From Pseudoneurospora amorphoporcata (Eukaryota > Ascomycota > Sordariomycetes > Sordariales > Sordariaceae), in contig MU859118.1 of assembly GCA_033297205.1 (NCBI GenBank), forward strand, positions 62,001-126,000: DNA of 64,000 nucleotides. The letters run 5' to 3'. Every line of letters starts with the position of its first letter. Within the stretch, counting starts at the first letter, position 1. Under the pieces are notes generated by a model that saw nothing but the letters and a program-made list of their open reading frames with translations, made no database searches and was not told the origin of the DNA. A program made the position numbers and the translations under genes. This document shows, piece by piece, positions 1 to 9,060 of the stretch.

Positions 1-2219
1 CGTTATCAATGTTGGCCGTGTGGAGGCCGCAGGAACCATCTTCGAAATCAAGAGGCAGTCCAGCGGTGCCTCCACGAGCCCTGGAGAAGAGGAAAATGGT
101 ATCAAGACTCTTCAAATCCGCGTAAAGGCCGACGACGACCTTTACGAATGGATTGACTTTATTTACGCGCGCTGCCCCGGCATGGGCGGTGTCAGTAACC
201 CTACCAACTTTTCGCATGCCGTCCACGTTGGATTCGATCCCCAGACCGGCGAGTTCGTTGGCTTGCCTCCTGAGTGGTCCAAGCTGCTCAACTCTTCCGC
301 CATTACCCAAGAAGATTACGAAAGGAACCCGCAGGCCGTCTTCGAAGTTCTCGATTTCTATTCCGACTTCAACAAGAATGGCGGCCAAGCGCCCACACCC
401 AACTTTCCTGCTCCCCCATCGAACAGCACGCAGAGCAAGCAGCTCGGATACCCCAGCGGTGGAAACTCCGTCGCGCCGCCGCGCCCTACGCAGCCGTTGC
501 AACAGCGTAACCCGAGCTCGAACTACCCATCCTCGCCGCCGCAGCAAGGCGGCGCCAGTTCGCGCCCATCGCCCCCCGAGCAGCGCCAGCAGATGTCGCC
601 GAACTACAACTCTGAGCGCGCGAGAGAGGAGCAAAGGCGCGAACTGGAGCATCAACAGAGAGAGATGGAGGAGCGGGATCGCCGGGACCAGGAGGCTTAT
701 AATGCGTCCCTCCCCAAGACGAAGACTCCCATGGCTCAGCAGGAGATTGGCGGAGGTGGTGGTTACGGTGGTGCGGATCGCTTCAATCCTACACGCGCCG
801 CTCCACCAGCGCCCAAGGGCTTGCAGCAAGCGCCGAGTCTCAAAGCTCAGAGACCAGCGCCTCCTCCACCAAGTTCCAGTTCGAGCCGCCCGCCCATCGC
901 ACAGCAGTCCAGTTCCAGCTCACAGCGTGACCTTGCCCAGGCGCAGGCACAGAGACGGGCTGAGCAGCAAGCTCAGGCGCAACGGTACCAGAATAACGGC
1001 CAGGCCCCGCCACGACCACCTCACCCATCGGCCAACCAGCCATCCAAGATTCCCACGACCGTTAAGCCGCTTAACGTTGGTCCCAAGCAACCTCAGGATG
1101 GTGTCAAGGCTGCTGAAGCCGCACTCACGTCTAAGCCCGCTGCCTCTGAGCGTTCCAAGGATGTTCGCATGTCGACCATGTCGGAGAAGGAGGTTATGCA
1201 GAAGCTCAGAGAGGTTGTCTCTCACGACGACCCCGAAGCCAAGTATTCCAAGCAGAAGAAGATTGGACAGGGTGCCTCTGGTTCCGTGTATGTCGCCAAG
1301 ATCAGGGAGAGACCCGGCCAGGATCCCAACTCTGCCAGGAGACGCGGCCAGGTTGCTATCAAGCAGATGGATCTTGCGCACCAGCCACGCAAGGAGCTGA
1401 TCGTGAACGAAATTATGGTCATGAAGGACAGCAGCCACCCCAACATTGTCAACTTTGTCGAAGCTTTCCTGAAGAATAAGGACCAGGAACTCTGGGTCGT
1501 CATGGAGTACATGGAGGGTGGTGCCTTGACTGATGTCATTGAGAATAACCCCGTTATCACGGAGGAGCAGATTTCTACCATCTGCTTGGAGGTGAGTTGC
1601 TGTTTAGTCTTGGTCTTAAGCGTGATACGATTGTTTACTAACGGGGCTTCTACAGACATGCCGCGGTCTGCAACATCTCCACGAAAGGAACATTATCCAT
1701 CGTGACATTAAGAGTGACAACGTCCTCTTGGATGCCCGTGGCAATGTCAAGATCAGTAAGTTATCCTACAACACCTCATTCATTGAATGCCACTAACATT
1801 CATAATTAGCCGATTTCGGTTTCTGCGCCAAGTTGACCGAAGCCAAGTCCAAGCGCGCCACCATGGTCGGCACGCCCTACTGGATGGCTCCCGAGGTCGT
1901 CAAGCAGAAGGAGTACGGCCCCAAGGTCGATATTTGGTCCCTCGGTATCATGGCCATCGAGCTGATCGAGTCCGAGCCTCCTTACCTGAACGAGGAGCCG
2001 CTCAAGGCCCTCTACCTCATCGCCACCAACGGCACTCCCAGGCTGAAGAAACCCGAGAAGCTCAGTAAGGAACTGAAAGCTTTCTTGTCGGTGTGTCTGT
2101 GCGTGGATGTCAAGAGCCGTGCGTCGGCGGATGAGCTTCTTGAGCACGATTTCCTGAAGCATGGATGCCCCTTGAGCAGCTTGGCGGAACTGCTCGCCTT
2201 TAAGAGGTCGGCGAAATAA
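1..2219 (+). CDS. CLA4: PAK-family kinase Cla4, 5' end outside window
   Basis: p21-activated Ser/Thr kinase acting downstream of Cdc42/Rac in polarity, septation and hyphal growth. Exons are 2-1591, 1656-1755 and 1810-2219 (699 codons visible, phases consistent). The frame is open to the window edge, and the first residues look like the last helix of a PH domain (WIDFIY near 150), which separates Cla4 from Ste20. A CRIB motif (HVGFDPQTGEFVGLP) lies around 220-270. A Pro/Gln/Ser-rich linker with a charged coiled stretch follows. The kinase domain has GQGASGSV near 1268, HRDIKSDN in the second exon, DFGFCAKL after the second intron, and the activation loop TMVGTPYWMAPE, so it looks catalytically intact. 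Both introns are GT..AG and the first has a TACTAAC-like branch site. The stop is TAA at 2217-2219. Identification as Cla4 is firm; the true start is not visible. Confidence 0.93.
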
Positions 2220-3026
2220 AGGGGTTGTTGATGAGGTGAAAGAGGTAGTGATGATGCGTGATGGTGGTTTGTGGATGGGTGGTTAGAGGATCTTTTTAGC
2301 TAGAAGCAAGCAACCTTTGCATGAAAGAAACCTGAAAGGGACGTTTTAATACTGATGGATACCTAGTTAGGGTGGTAAGGGTGAAGAGGATGGGCGGACG
2401 GATGGGTTCCAAGTCGTTTTTGGGTCCGGAACTTTTGTCAAAGAAAGAAAGAAAGCAAGCGGTGATAAACAACAGTATGACGCACGGGTTTTGGATCTTC
2501 TCTCCATATGAGGTTTCTTAGTGTTCCTGTGTGCGTATGATACCCTCATGGCAAGCGGGCATGAGTCGTTCTTGATGTGTGGCCGGAAGGTTGGAGGGGA
2601 ATGCACGAACTGGGGAAGTGCCCCTGGGCGAAGGGTTGAGGGGAGTTAGAATGGAAACCGAGGTAGAACACATAGTTTACTCTGTTTCTCATCTTCATCT
2701 ACATATCCTCCTTTACAATACATCCTCTACCAAAAGACCATTTTCTCGTACTGTGAACCATAATACCTTCCATATCCTCTCTATCTATGCAGCTGTGATA
2801 TGTGGCCCGTGCGCGCATTGTTTGGAGAGAACCTCAAAACGCGGGGTTGTCCCGGCAACAAAAACAAACGATCATCAACAGATCAGGAGGAGCGTGGATT
2901 GCCCATTCACGAGTCAAAGAACCTTGACGGCCTCGTTTTATGGAAACTTATTGTCAGCACGGTCGCATGAACTTGTCCCGTTCTTTTTTCTTCAATTGCA
3001 ACAATCTCGAACAATAGGATGCAAAG
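2220..3026. other. intergenic, CLA4 3' side and haspin promoter/leader
   Basis: 807 nt between two genes on the same strand. It holds the CLA4 3' UTR and, in the distal part, the promoter and leader of the haspin gene. Short ORFs here have no recognisable motifs, and I see no RNA gene or repeat. Confidence 0.6.
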
Positions 3027-5159
3027 ATGTCGAGAGTTGCAAGCAAAAGAAAAGTCCGCAAGTACGGAAAGCCAACCACGAAGAGCAGGGCAGAACTGCT
3101 TTTCGCGGAGCTACCCAAGACTCCAGTGAAACAACCACGCCCGCAGCCCATACCACAGATCTTGGAACCGCAACCATTACAGATTTCGGAGCCCGACATC
3201 ACGGAGCCCGATCCGGCCTACCATGAGCAGAAAGCAGTGACGCCAACCCCGGAAGCGGAGCCGGAACCCATGTCCGACGATGAGGACGATGTTCATGATG
3301 TTACCGAACACTTTGACTCTATATTGCTTGATGAAGAGGACGATCATCAAGATGCGCCCTACGCATCAACGCCACGACCTTCCATAAGAAGTGTTATGAG
3401 TTACAATACTTCATTACCATCACAACAACAACCAGCGCCACCACCTTCCAGGACTCCACTCTCATCACAACCACCTCCACGACTTTCTCCATTCAGGGAA
3501 CTTGCTTCCCCGTCAGTACCAAGAAGTCCAGCATCAGTTCAAAGAACTCCGACGAGAAAGTCTCCATTTGGTTGCTACCCACGACAATTCCCCCTTAAAT
3601 CCCCACGAATCCAACAACTCATCCAACAAGAAACCAACCACCAACAACCCCCCCAACAGCAATACAAGGAACAAGACGAACAACAGCAAGAATATTCCTT
3701 CTACGACACCTCCTCCTTCCACACCTTATCCTGGTCCGACATATGCGGCCCCCCCTCCCCTTCCAACTCCATCACCAAAATAGCCGAAGCCTCCTACGCC
3801 GAAGTCTACCGCATCACCAACTCGCGCGGGATATCCATCATCAAAGTCATCCGCTTACAGTCACCCATCAAACCACAAACCAAAGCCCAGGTCAAGTCAG
3901 GGTTGGTAGACGAAGAACCCCACGCCGAATCGGACCTGCAAGGCGAACTCAAGATATCCGAATGGCTGGCTGATATACCCGGGTTCGTGATTTACAAGGA
4001 AAGGTTTATAGTCGAGGGAAAGGGAACGAAGGAACTTTTGGAGACGCATCAGGTGTTTCAGCGCAAACAAAAGAGGAGGGATCCCGGTAGGGCACAGTTT
4101 TATCCGAGTCCGAGCCGGTATTTGGATGACACGAGGTTTTTGGTCGTGGAGTTGGGGGATGCGGGGACGGCGTTGGAGGATTTCATCATGGTTGAGTCGA
4201 AAACGATGGGGGAGGAGATGTTGTGGGATGTGTTTTTGAGTACGGCGGTGGCGATGGCGAGGGCGGAGGGCATGGTGAGGTTTGAGCATAGGGATTTGCA
4301 TGAGGGGAATTTGTGTGTTAGAAAGGTGAGGCCGGCGCGGCAGAAGAAGGAAAAATCCAGCGATGATGGTGAGGCGTCCGGAGGAGTCAGGTTCGGTTGG
4401 TCAGGGTTGGAAGTTACCATTCTCGATTACGGTCTTTCGAGGGCTACTGACCCAGAAACGATCGGGCCCGATCTAGATCTAAATCCTGAAGGGTCATGTC
4501 CGACATCGCCTATCGGGCGGAGGACCATGGCCGACACCGACAGAGAAGTCAAAGAGGAAGCAGTCGTCTTCTACAACCTCGAAAAGGATCCAGCAATGTT
4601 CACTTCGACACACGCGCCCCAGTGCGATATCTACCGACTTATGCGCACCCACCTGCTCGATAACACGCCGGAAGGCGAACCGGTCTCTTGGGCGGGGTAT
4701 TACCCGTATACCAATGTTTTGTGGCTGTCTTACATCTACTGTTACCTCTGTCAGCACTTCAAGGGAGACAAGCGCGATTTGAAGGCGTGGAGGGAGGAGA
4801 CAGAGGAGATGTGGAAGTACTTGGACCCTGAACAAGTTGATGCTGTGAGGCAAGAGGGCAGCATCGGGTTTGGCGCGGCCGAACATGTGGTGGTCTTTGC
4901 GGTGGAAAAGGGCTGGATTACAGAGGAACAAGTGATGGATGCTGGGGACAGGAGTACGGTTTTGTTTGAGCAGTCGAGACTTGAAATCCCGCCTATGAAA
5001 GGGATACCGAGTGGAGGCGAGGACGTGGTTGTTGAGAGCGTTGAAAATCAACAGGATGCTGAGAGAGCTGGGTCAAGGGATGAAGATGAAGAAGACGATC
5101 AGATTCGCCGTCATTCTAAGAGGAGACGGACGAGGAGGACATACGTCGAGGATGAGTAG
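3027..5159 (+). CDS. hrk1: haspin-like protein kinase (histone H3-Thr3 kinase family)
   Basis: Single-exon gene, 710 residues. Residues 1-230 are low-complexity, rich in Pro, Gln and Glu, with a basic start; an early run of Lys/Arg suggests nuclear targeting. The haspin kinase domain starts near residue 235 with the signature WSDICG and a glycine-loop equivalent EASYAEVYR. The catalytic loop is HRDLHEGN near residue 420, and the metal-binding motif is DYG (ILDYGLSRA, near 466) in place of DFG, as is typical of haspins, which use DYT or similar. The C-lobe contains QCDIYRLMR, matching the haspin consensus FDIYRLM. Haspins phosphorylate histone H3 on Thr3 in mitosis and help place the chromosomal passenger complex; in fission yeast this depends on Pds5. 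The tail is acidic and then basic (residues about 680-710). The family call is strong; activity is inferred from intact motifs. Confidence 0.92.
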   Translation: MSRVASKRKVRKYGKPTTKSRAELLFAELPKTPVKQPRPQPIPQILEPQPLQISEPDITEPDPAYHEQKAVTPTPEAEPEPMSDDEDDVHDVTEHFDSILLDEEDDHQDAPYASTPRPSIRSVMSYNTSLPSQQQPAPPPSRTPLSSQPPPRLSPFRELASPSVPRSPASVQRTPTRKSPFGCYPRQFPLKSPRIQQLIQQETNHQQPPQQQYKEQDEQQQEYSFYDTSSFHTLSWSDICGPPSPSNSITKIAEASYAEVYRITNSRGISIIKVIRLQSPIKPQTKAQVKSGLVDEEPHAESDLQGELKISEWLADIPGFVIYKERFIVEGKGTKELLETHQVFQRKQKRRDPGRAQFYPSPSRYLDDTRFLVVELGDAGTALEDFIMVESKTMGEEMLWDVFLSTAVAMARAEGMVRFEHRDLHEGNLCVRKVRPARQKKEKSSDDGEASGGVRFGWSGLEVTILDYGLSRATDPETIGPDLDLNPEGSCPTSPIGRRTMADTDREVKEEAVVFYNLEKDPAMFTSTHAPQCDIYRLMRTHLLDNTPEGEPVSWAGYYPYTNVLWLSYIYCYLCQHFKGDKRDLKAWREETEEMWKYLDPEQVDAVRQEGSIGFGAAEHVVVFAVEKGWITEEQVMDAGDRSTVLFEQSRLEIPPMKGIPSGGEDVVVESVENQQDAERAGSRDEDEEDDQIRRHSKRRRTRRTYVEDE

Positions 5160-5326
5160 CATATGGCTTACGAGTTACGAACGAGCATGGCCTAGCATTT
5201 GATGGTATTATTTTTGTTTTTCATTATCTATTTCGCACTGGAAGATACTTCAGGATTTTGATCTCTTCTTTTATCGTCTTACCCTGTGTCTCAAGCCAGC
5301 ACCCTTATACATGAATCTGATCACGT

Positions 5327-6037
5327 TCACAACTCTCCATTCTGCCTCTTACAGTCCTCCTCCTTTTCCTCCTTTTCCTCCTTTCCCTCCTTCTCCTCCT
5401 CTTCCTCCTCGTCGTTATCATCCTCATCGTCATCCTCGTCAATCTCAGCCTCGTCCCAATCCGAAGGACACAACTCATCGCCAGAGTCTTCATAACCGTA
5501 CTTTCCTCTCTTCCCATCAGCAGCCTGATGGTAGCCCCTTCTACACCCGATTCTTTCCGAGTGATCAGCTGACCTGCCACAGTAACGATACTTGAACCCT
5601 CCCAGACGTCGGTAGTCCTTGCGGTTCTCCGGTGTATCCATCGGCCCGTGAGTATTGTACCTCCAGTCGAAATATGACCACGCCTACGAGGAGGGGACGA
5701 CCACTATATCCTCTACGCGTTGGTTAGACAGTGATGAAGGTAACAAAAGCATTGCGGATTTTACTCACTCGACGAATGAAAGATGCGATCCTTTCTGTTG
5801 TCGTCTTCGTCAAAAGCGTCGCCGCAGCGCCTGCAGATGCAAACGGGAGACGGTGCCTTTCGCTTCACACCAACATCACTGGGCCTGCCTGAATTGAAAA
5901 GTACTCAACTGATAATAAGCGCTTGCTGATTTTTCCCTCATCTCGTCGGACTCGGCGCTTAGGGCGAGCAGAACGGCGCGAAGGCTGGCTTCACCCGCCG
6001 AAATAATCAACTTCTCGTCCCTGAATTCCAAGTCCAT
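5327..6037 (-). pseudogene. decayed copy of a Cys/His-rich (CHORD-like pattern) gene
   Basis: Reading from ATG at 6037 on the minus strand, this locus parallels its neighbour at 6974-7583. Both share EKLI..., ASLRAVL versus STLRAVL, KRKAPSP versus KRKATSP, ICRRCG versus ICIQCG, a phase-1 intron (here 5713-5768, GTGAGT donor, 56 nt), LGGF, GCRRGYH versus GCKMGYH, and an acidic tail. Lesions are visible. The frame from ATG hits TGA before KRKAPSP and must shift by one base around 5890-5915. A TAG stop interrupts exon 2 at 5684-5686. Two likely zinc ligands are replaced: the Cys of CxxH reads Arg, and the CC pair reads YC. The terminal stop is 5327-5329. With a frameshift, a nonsense codon and lost ligands together, I call it a pseudogene. 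Its function when intact is unknown. Confidence 0.72.
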
Positions 6038-6973
6038 GGCTGCTGAAAAGCTATGAGAAAGTGCCTTTATGTGGAAAGGATGGTAACTGCCGGGCGAGTC
6101 TATGAGGTTTTTGGAATGAGCGCAAGAGGATTAGGTAGCAACCTGAATATCCAGTGTTATGTTCGGAAGCCGGGCAGTATGCCAGTAATAGTAAGGAAGT
6201 TTATATGGCAGTAAGCAACGGTACGTATACTGCCGTATTTTCTGCGTTCGGCTGTTTTCCAGTAAACATCTGCAGGTCGCTGCACTTCCCCCAGTCGACC
6301 TCTAATTCCCCTAATGGGCTATATTTAACCAATTAGAAGGCTAGAAATCGTTAGAGTTCCGAAGAAGTTTTCACTGCGTTCTTGGCTTTCATATCTATGT
6401 TTATGCTAGTATGAAAGTACTGAAGATTGGATTTCTAGCGCGCATATACTTTATATTTATAGCGCCCCATATATAGTTTATGTGACTTGGTGATTTTTAC
6501 AGACATTAGTATACCAGTCCAACAGCACCAACGAACACGAGACTGTTATAAGAAAGTTTGGAGTAGGTTGGGGTGCATTATTGTTGTATTACTGTACAGC
6601 GATTTCGCTGCAGGCTATTAATAGTATATGTAACCTCTACTATACTGGTGTACTGGGCTTCCGAACGCAACATAGAAGAAACCCTGTAGCTTAATCGAAG
6701 GCAGGTGCGGACGATGAGATTTGAGATCTGTGGATGAAGAAGGAGAAGAGATGGATGATGTTTTGGTTGGAATAACCTAATTCCATCAGTGAGGTGTCCT
6801 AACACACAAACCCCACCTCTCCTGCCTCACATCTACTCAACGATATTCTAAAGGGACCTAGATGGACGAGGTAAAAACATTGCTCGATAATATTTTGCTT
6901 ATTTTCGCGTTCCGTCGTTTGTCTTCCGTATGGTGTCGCCCCATTGTCTGTCGTTGCTCTCACTGCTATCCCT
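6038..6973. other. AT-rich intergenic stretch containing a MITE-like element
   Basis: 936 nt between the two paralogous Cys/His-rich loci. Much of it, especially 6350-6560, is clearly richer in A+T than the flanking genes. It contains the inverted-repeat element listed separately. No ORF with recognisable motifs was seen. Confidence 0.55.
6157..6675. mobile_element. MITE-like element with degenerate inverted termini
   Basis: The left end (about 6157-6195) contains TTCGGAAGCC followed by CAGTA..CCAGTA and an AGTA..AGG block. The right end (about 6636-6675), read on the opposite strand, gives TTCGGAAGCC, then CAGTA..CCAGTA, then TAGTAGAGG. About 40 bp therefore match in inverted orientation with small gaps, enclosing roughly 520 bp of AT-rich DNA with no transposase ORF. 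A nested short palindrome (GGCAGTA..TACTGCC) lies at about 6207-6234. This fits a non-autonomous inverted-repeat transposon, possibly mutated by RIP. I could not define a target-site duplication. Confidence 0.45.
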
Positions 6974-7583
6974 CTATTCATCATCCTCTTCCTCTTCGTT
7001 ATCCTGTTCTTCATCCTCACCGCCCTTCTCCTCATCCACAGAATCATCGACATCGAACCTTCCTCTCTTGCCGTCAACAGCCCGGTGGTAACCCATCTTG
7101 CACCCCTCCGCCTCATCGGCGCGCTTGTCGCAGCAAGGATAAATGAATCCCCCAAGGGTGTCAGGATTACGACGGTTCTTTTCCGAATCCATCTCACCAT
7201 GGCGATTCTCATCCCAGTCATACCATGTAGAAGCATTGTCGTCAATCTCCATCTCCTCTGTACACCGGTTAGTTATTTGCCCACAGAGAGAGGCAGAAGT
7301 CGCAAACATACCCGTGTGGTAACGACATTCCTTCTTGTTGTCGTCTTCCTCAAATGCATGACCACACTGAATGCAAATGTGAACGGGGGGACGTTGCTTT
7401 CCGTTTCAAGCCAGAACCGTTGGTCTTTGCCGCGTTGAGCTTGGTTACTTCGTACAAATGTTTGCCAACGAGTTCTTGAACCTCACGATCAGCGCAAAGG
7501 CCGCGCAGAACGGCACGAAGAGTCGACTCGTCCGCTGATGCAATTGTCCCTATGAGCTTCTCACCCTTGGGAATTGACTCCAT
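6974..7583 (-). CDS. Cys/His-rich protein (CHORD-like zinc-binding pattern), frame broken by one base
   Basis: Start ATG at 7581-7583, just inside a long poly-T tract (poly-A on the coding strand). Exon 1 is 7312-7583, the intron 7258-7311 (GTATGT..ACAG), exon 2 6974-7257. The protein pattern is CIQCG, then ECRYH, then FIYPCCD and GCKMGYH, ending in a very acidic tail. The spacing C-x2-C, C-x2-H, CC, C-x4-H recalls CHORD-type zinc-binding domains and a widespread fungal family of unknown function. The frame from ATG runs into a stop soon after KRKATSP, because the homopolymer at 7385-7390 has six G (six C on the coding strand). With five, KRKATSPVHICIQC would read through and the gene would encode about 184 residues. 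All metal ligands are otherwise intact, so a sequencing error or a very recent lesion is plausible. Confidence 0.6.
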
Positions 7584-7617
7584 TTTTTTTTTTTTTTTAT
7601 TTTTTTTTTTTTTTTTT
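7584..7617. repeat. poly-T tract directly upstream of a start codon
   Basis: A run of T, broken by a single A at 7599, abuts the ATG of the Cys/His-rich gene. On the coding strand it is a poly-A leader. It may act as a nucleosome-depleting promoter tract, and it also makes this area prone to sequencing error. Confidence 0.8.
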
Positions 7618-7984
7618 AGAAGTGTTTGCGAGTATAATTCTGGGGCGAACAAGAAGCTCAAGGGTTGAACGTCAGACGCGTTACAGGATTGCAGGAGGAT
7701 TAGGCAAATCGGTGACAGGGAGATGAGTTAACAGGAAGAAAAGAGGAAGAAGTTCGAAACGCTCAGAAGAAAATTTCTTTTATGCTCCGAGACGCTGGCC
7801 CCACAAGGATCTAGAACAAAAGCGGTAGTTGGGGTGATTGTAGAGAAGTGGTTGATTGGAAAGATGGTGGTTGGCTATACAACCCTCAACTCCCAAGCCA
7901 CCGAACGCATCCATCACCATCACTATCACCTGCACCTGTACCACAATCATCGCCATCCATACCAATACGTCCTCTTTCTAACAT
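7618..7984. other. intergenic, 3' side of V-ATPase gene and upstream of Cys/His gene
   Basis: About 370 nt containing the V-ATPase proteolipid 3' UTR and the presumed promoter of the Cys/His-rich gene. No other feature seen. Confidence 0.5.
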
Positions 7985-8743
7985 CTAGTAACAAGCCTCA
8001 ACCCCCGTCCTACTCCTCGTCAACATCAAGATTCCCACAATCACCCCATAAAGGCCCAAGACCTCACTGGAGATCAAGATCAACACCATGCCCGTATACA
8101 GCCTTGGCTGCTGCGTGTTCGCCCTCACCCCAGCGTCTCCTACGATCCCGATCGCAAAACCGGCTGCTAGCCCGGTCAGTCCGACGGCGAGACCGGCACC
8201 CAGCTGCAAGAACGAGACGTATAGCGGTAAGGGGTCGATCAGGGCGTTGGAAATCAGGATGGAGGTTACGAGGCCGTAGATGGAGAGGATTTGGGCCATG
8301 ATCGTTGGAAGGCTTTTTGGGGATTCTTGTTAGTGATATTGTGATCCTTTGGAGAGAAAGGAGGGCATGTTGTAAAGAGAAAGGTGGGAAAAGGATTATA
8401 CATGTTCTGTGGGACCTGTTCAGGTTTCAGGATACCCGTAGCAAAGATGGCTCCAGAGGACTTGGCTGTGCCGTAGGAAGCGCCGATTACGGCGAAGATG
8501 ATGGCTATGGCGCAGCCGAGGGCACCAAAGAAGGGCTATGTCCGTTTACGGCACTTTTGGTGAGACTCGTGAGTCTTGACATTGCGGGTGAAGATGGAGA
8601 GCTTTGGGTTGGAATTGACGAACGGAATATACAGGACTGTCATGGAAAAGACACATGTTAGTCATGGGTGTACAAGATTTGTTGAGAGGAAAGGGAAATA
8701 TGATATCATACCGTATGTCCCGGTCGATATAAACTTTCTCCAT
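7985..8743 (-). CDS. V-type ATPase proteolipid subunit (c/c' type), divergent
   Basis: Membrane-rotor proteolipid of the vacuolar proton pump. Exons on the minus strand: 8712-8743 (32 nt), 8624-8636 (13-nt microexon), 8402-8535 and 7985-8312, giving 507 nt and 168 residues. The model joins a short N-terminus to PVYS, then PFFGALGC, GASYGTAK, NILPTIMAQILSIYG, GAGLAVGLTGLAAGF, IVGDAGVR, QQPRL and the proton-carrying glutamate in SSEVLGLYG of helix 4. Four hydrophobic helices fit the two-hairpin c fold. The second half is closest to Vma3 (subunit c), but the helix 1-2 region (GTAKSSGAIFATGILKP) departs from the usual GTAKSGVGI pattern, and SEV rather than AEV precedes the key glutamate. I therefore leave open whether this is c, c' or an extra paralogue. 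Microexon boundaries are the least certain part. Confidence 0.82.
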
Positions 8744-9060
8744 TGTTTGAGCTGTTATTGTCGTTGTCAAGTATTCTGGCCAATTACAGTCCTGTTCCGT
8801 TCTCCTGTGAGGCAGCACGTCCCAAGTGAAGCTCGTGAACATTCTCTTTTAGTGAAGAAACTCAGATGGGGATGGAGCTTATTTAATAAGCTCCTGGCTC
8901 TTTCTATACACGTAATGCCATGCTCACAAGGGTCTATCTCATCATGTATAGGACACGCCTCGACAAAACAACCAGTCTATTTCCCATCGTGGCCACATCT
9001 TCAAACCATTGTACCCATGTAATCTCTCCTTATTTTTCTGATATTTCTGCTTAAACAACA
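8744..9060. other. intergenic, V-ATPase proteolipid promoter
   Basis: 317 nt upstream of the proteolipid start and downstream of prephenate dehydratase, both on the minus strand. I see no additional gene or defined regulatory motif. Confidence 0.5.
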
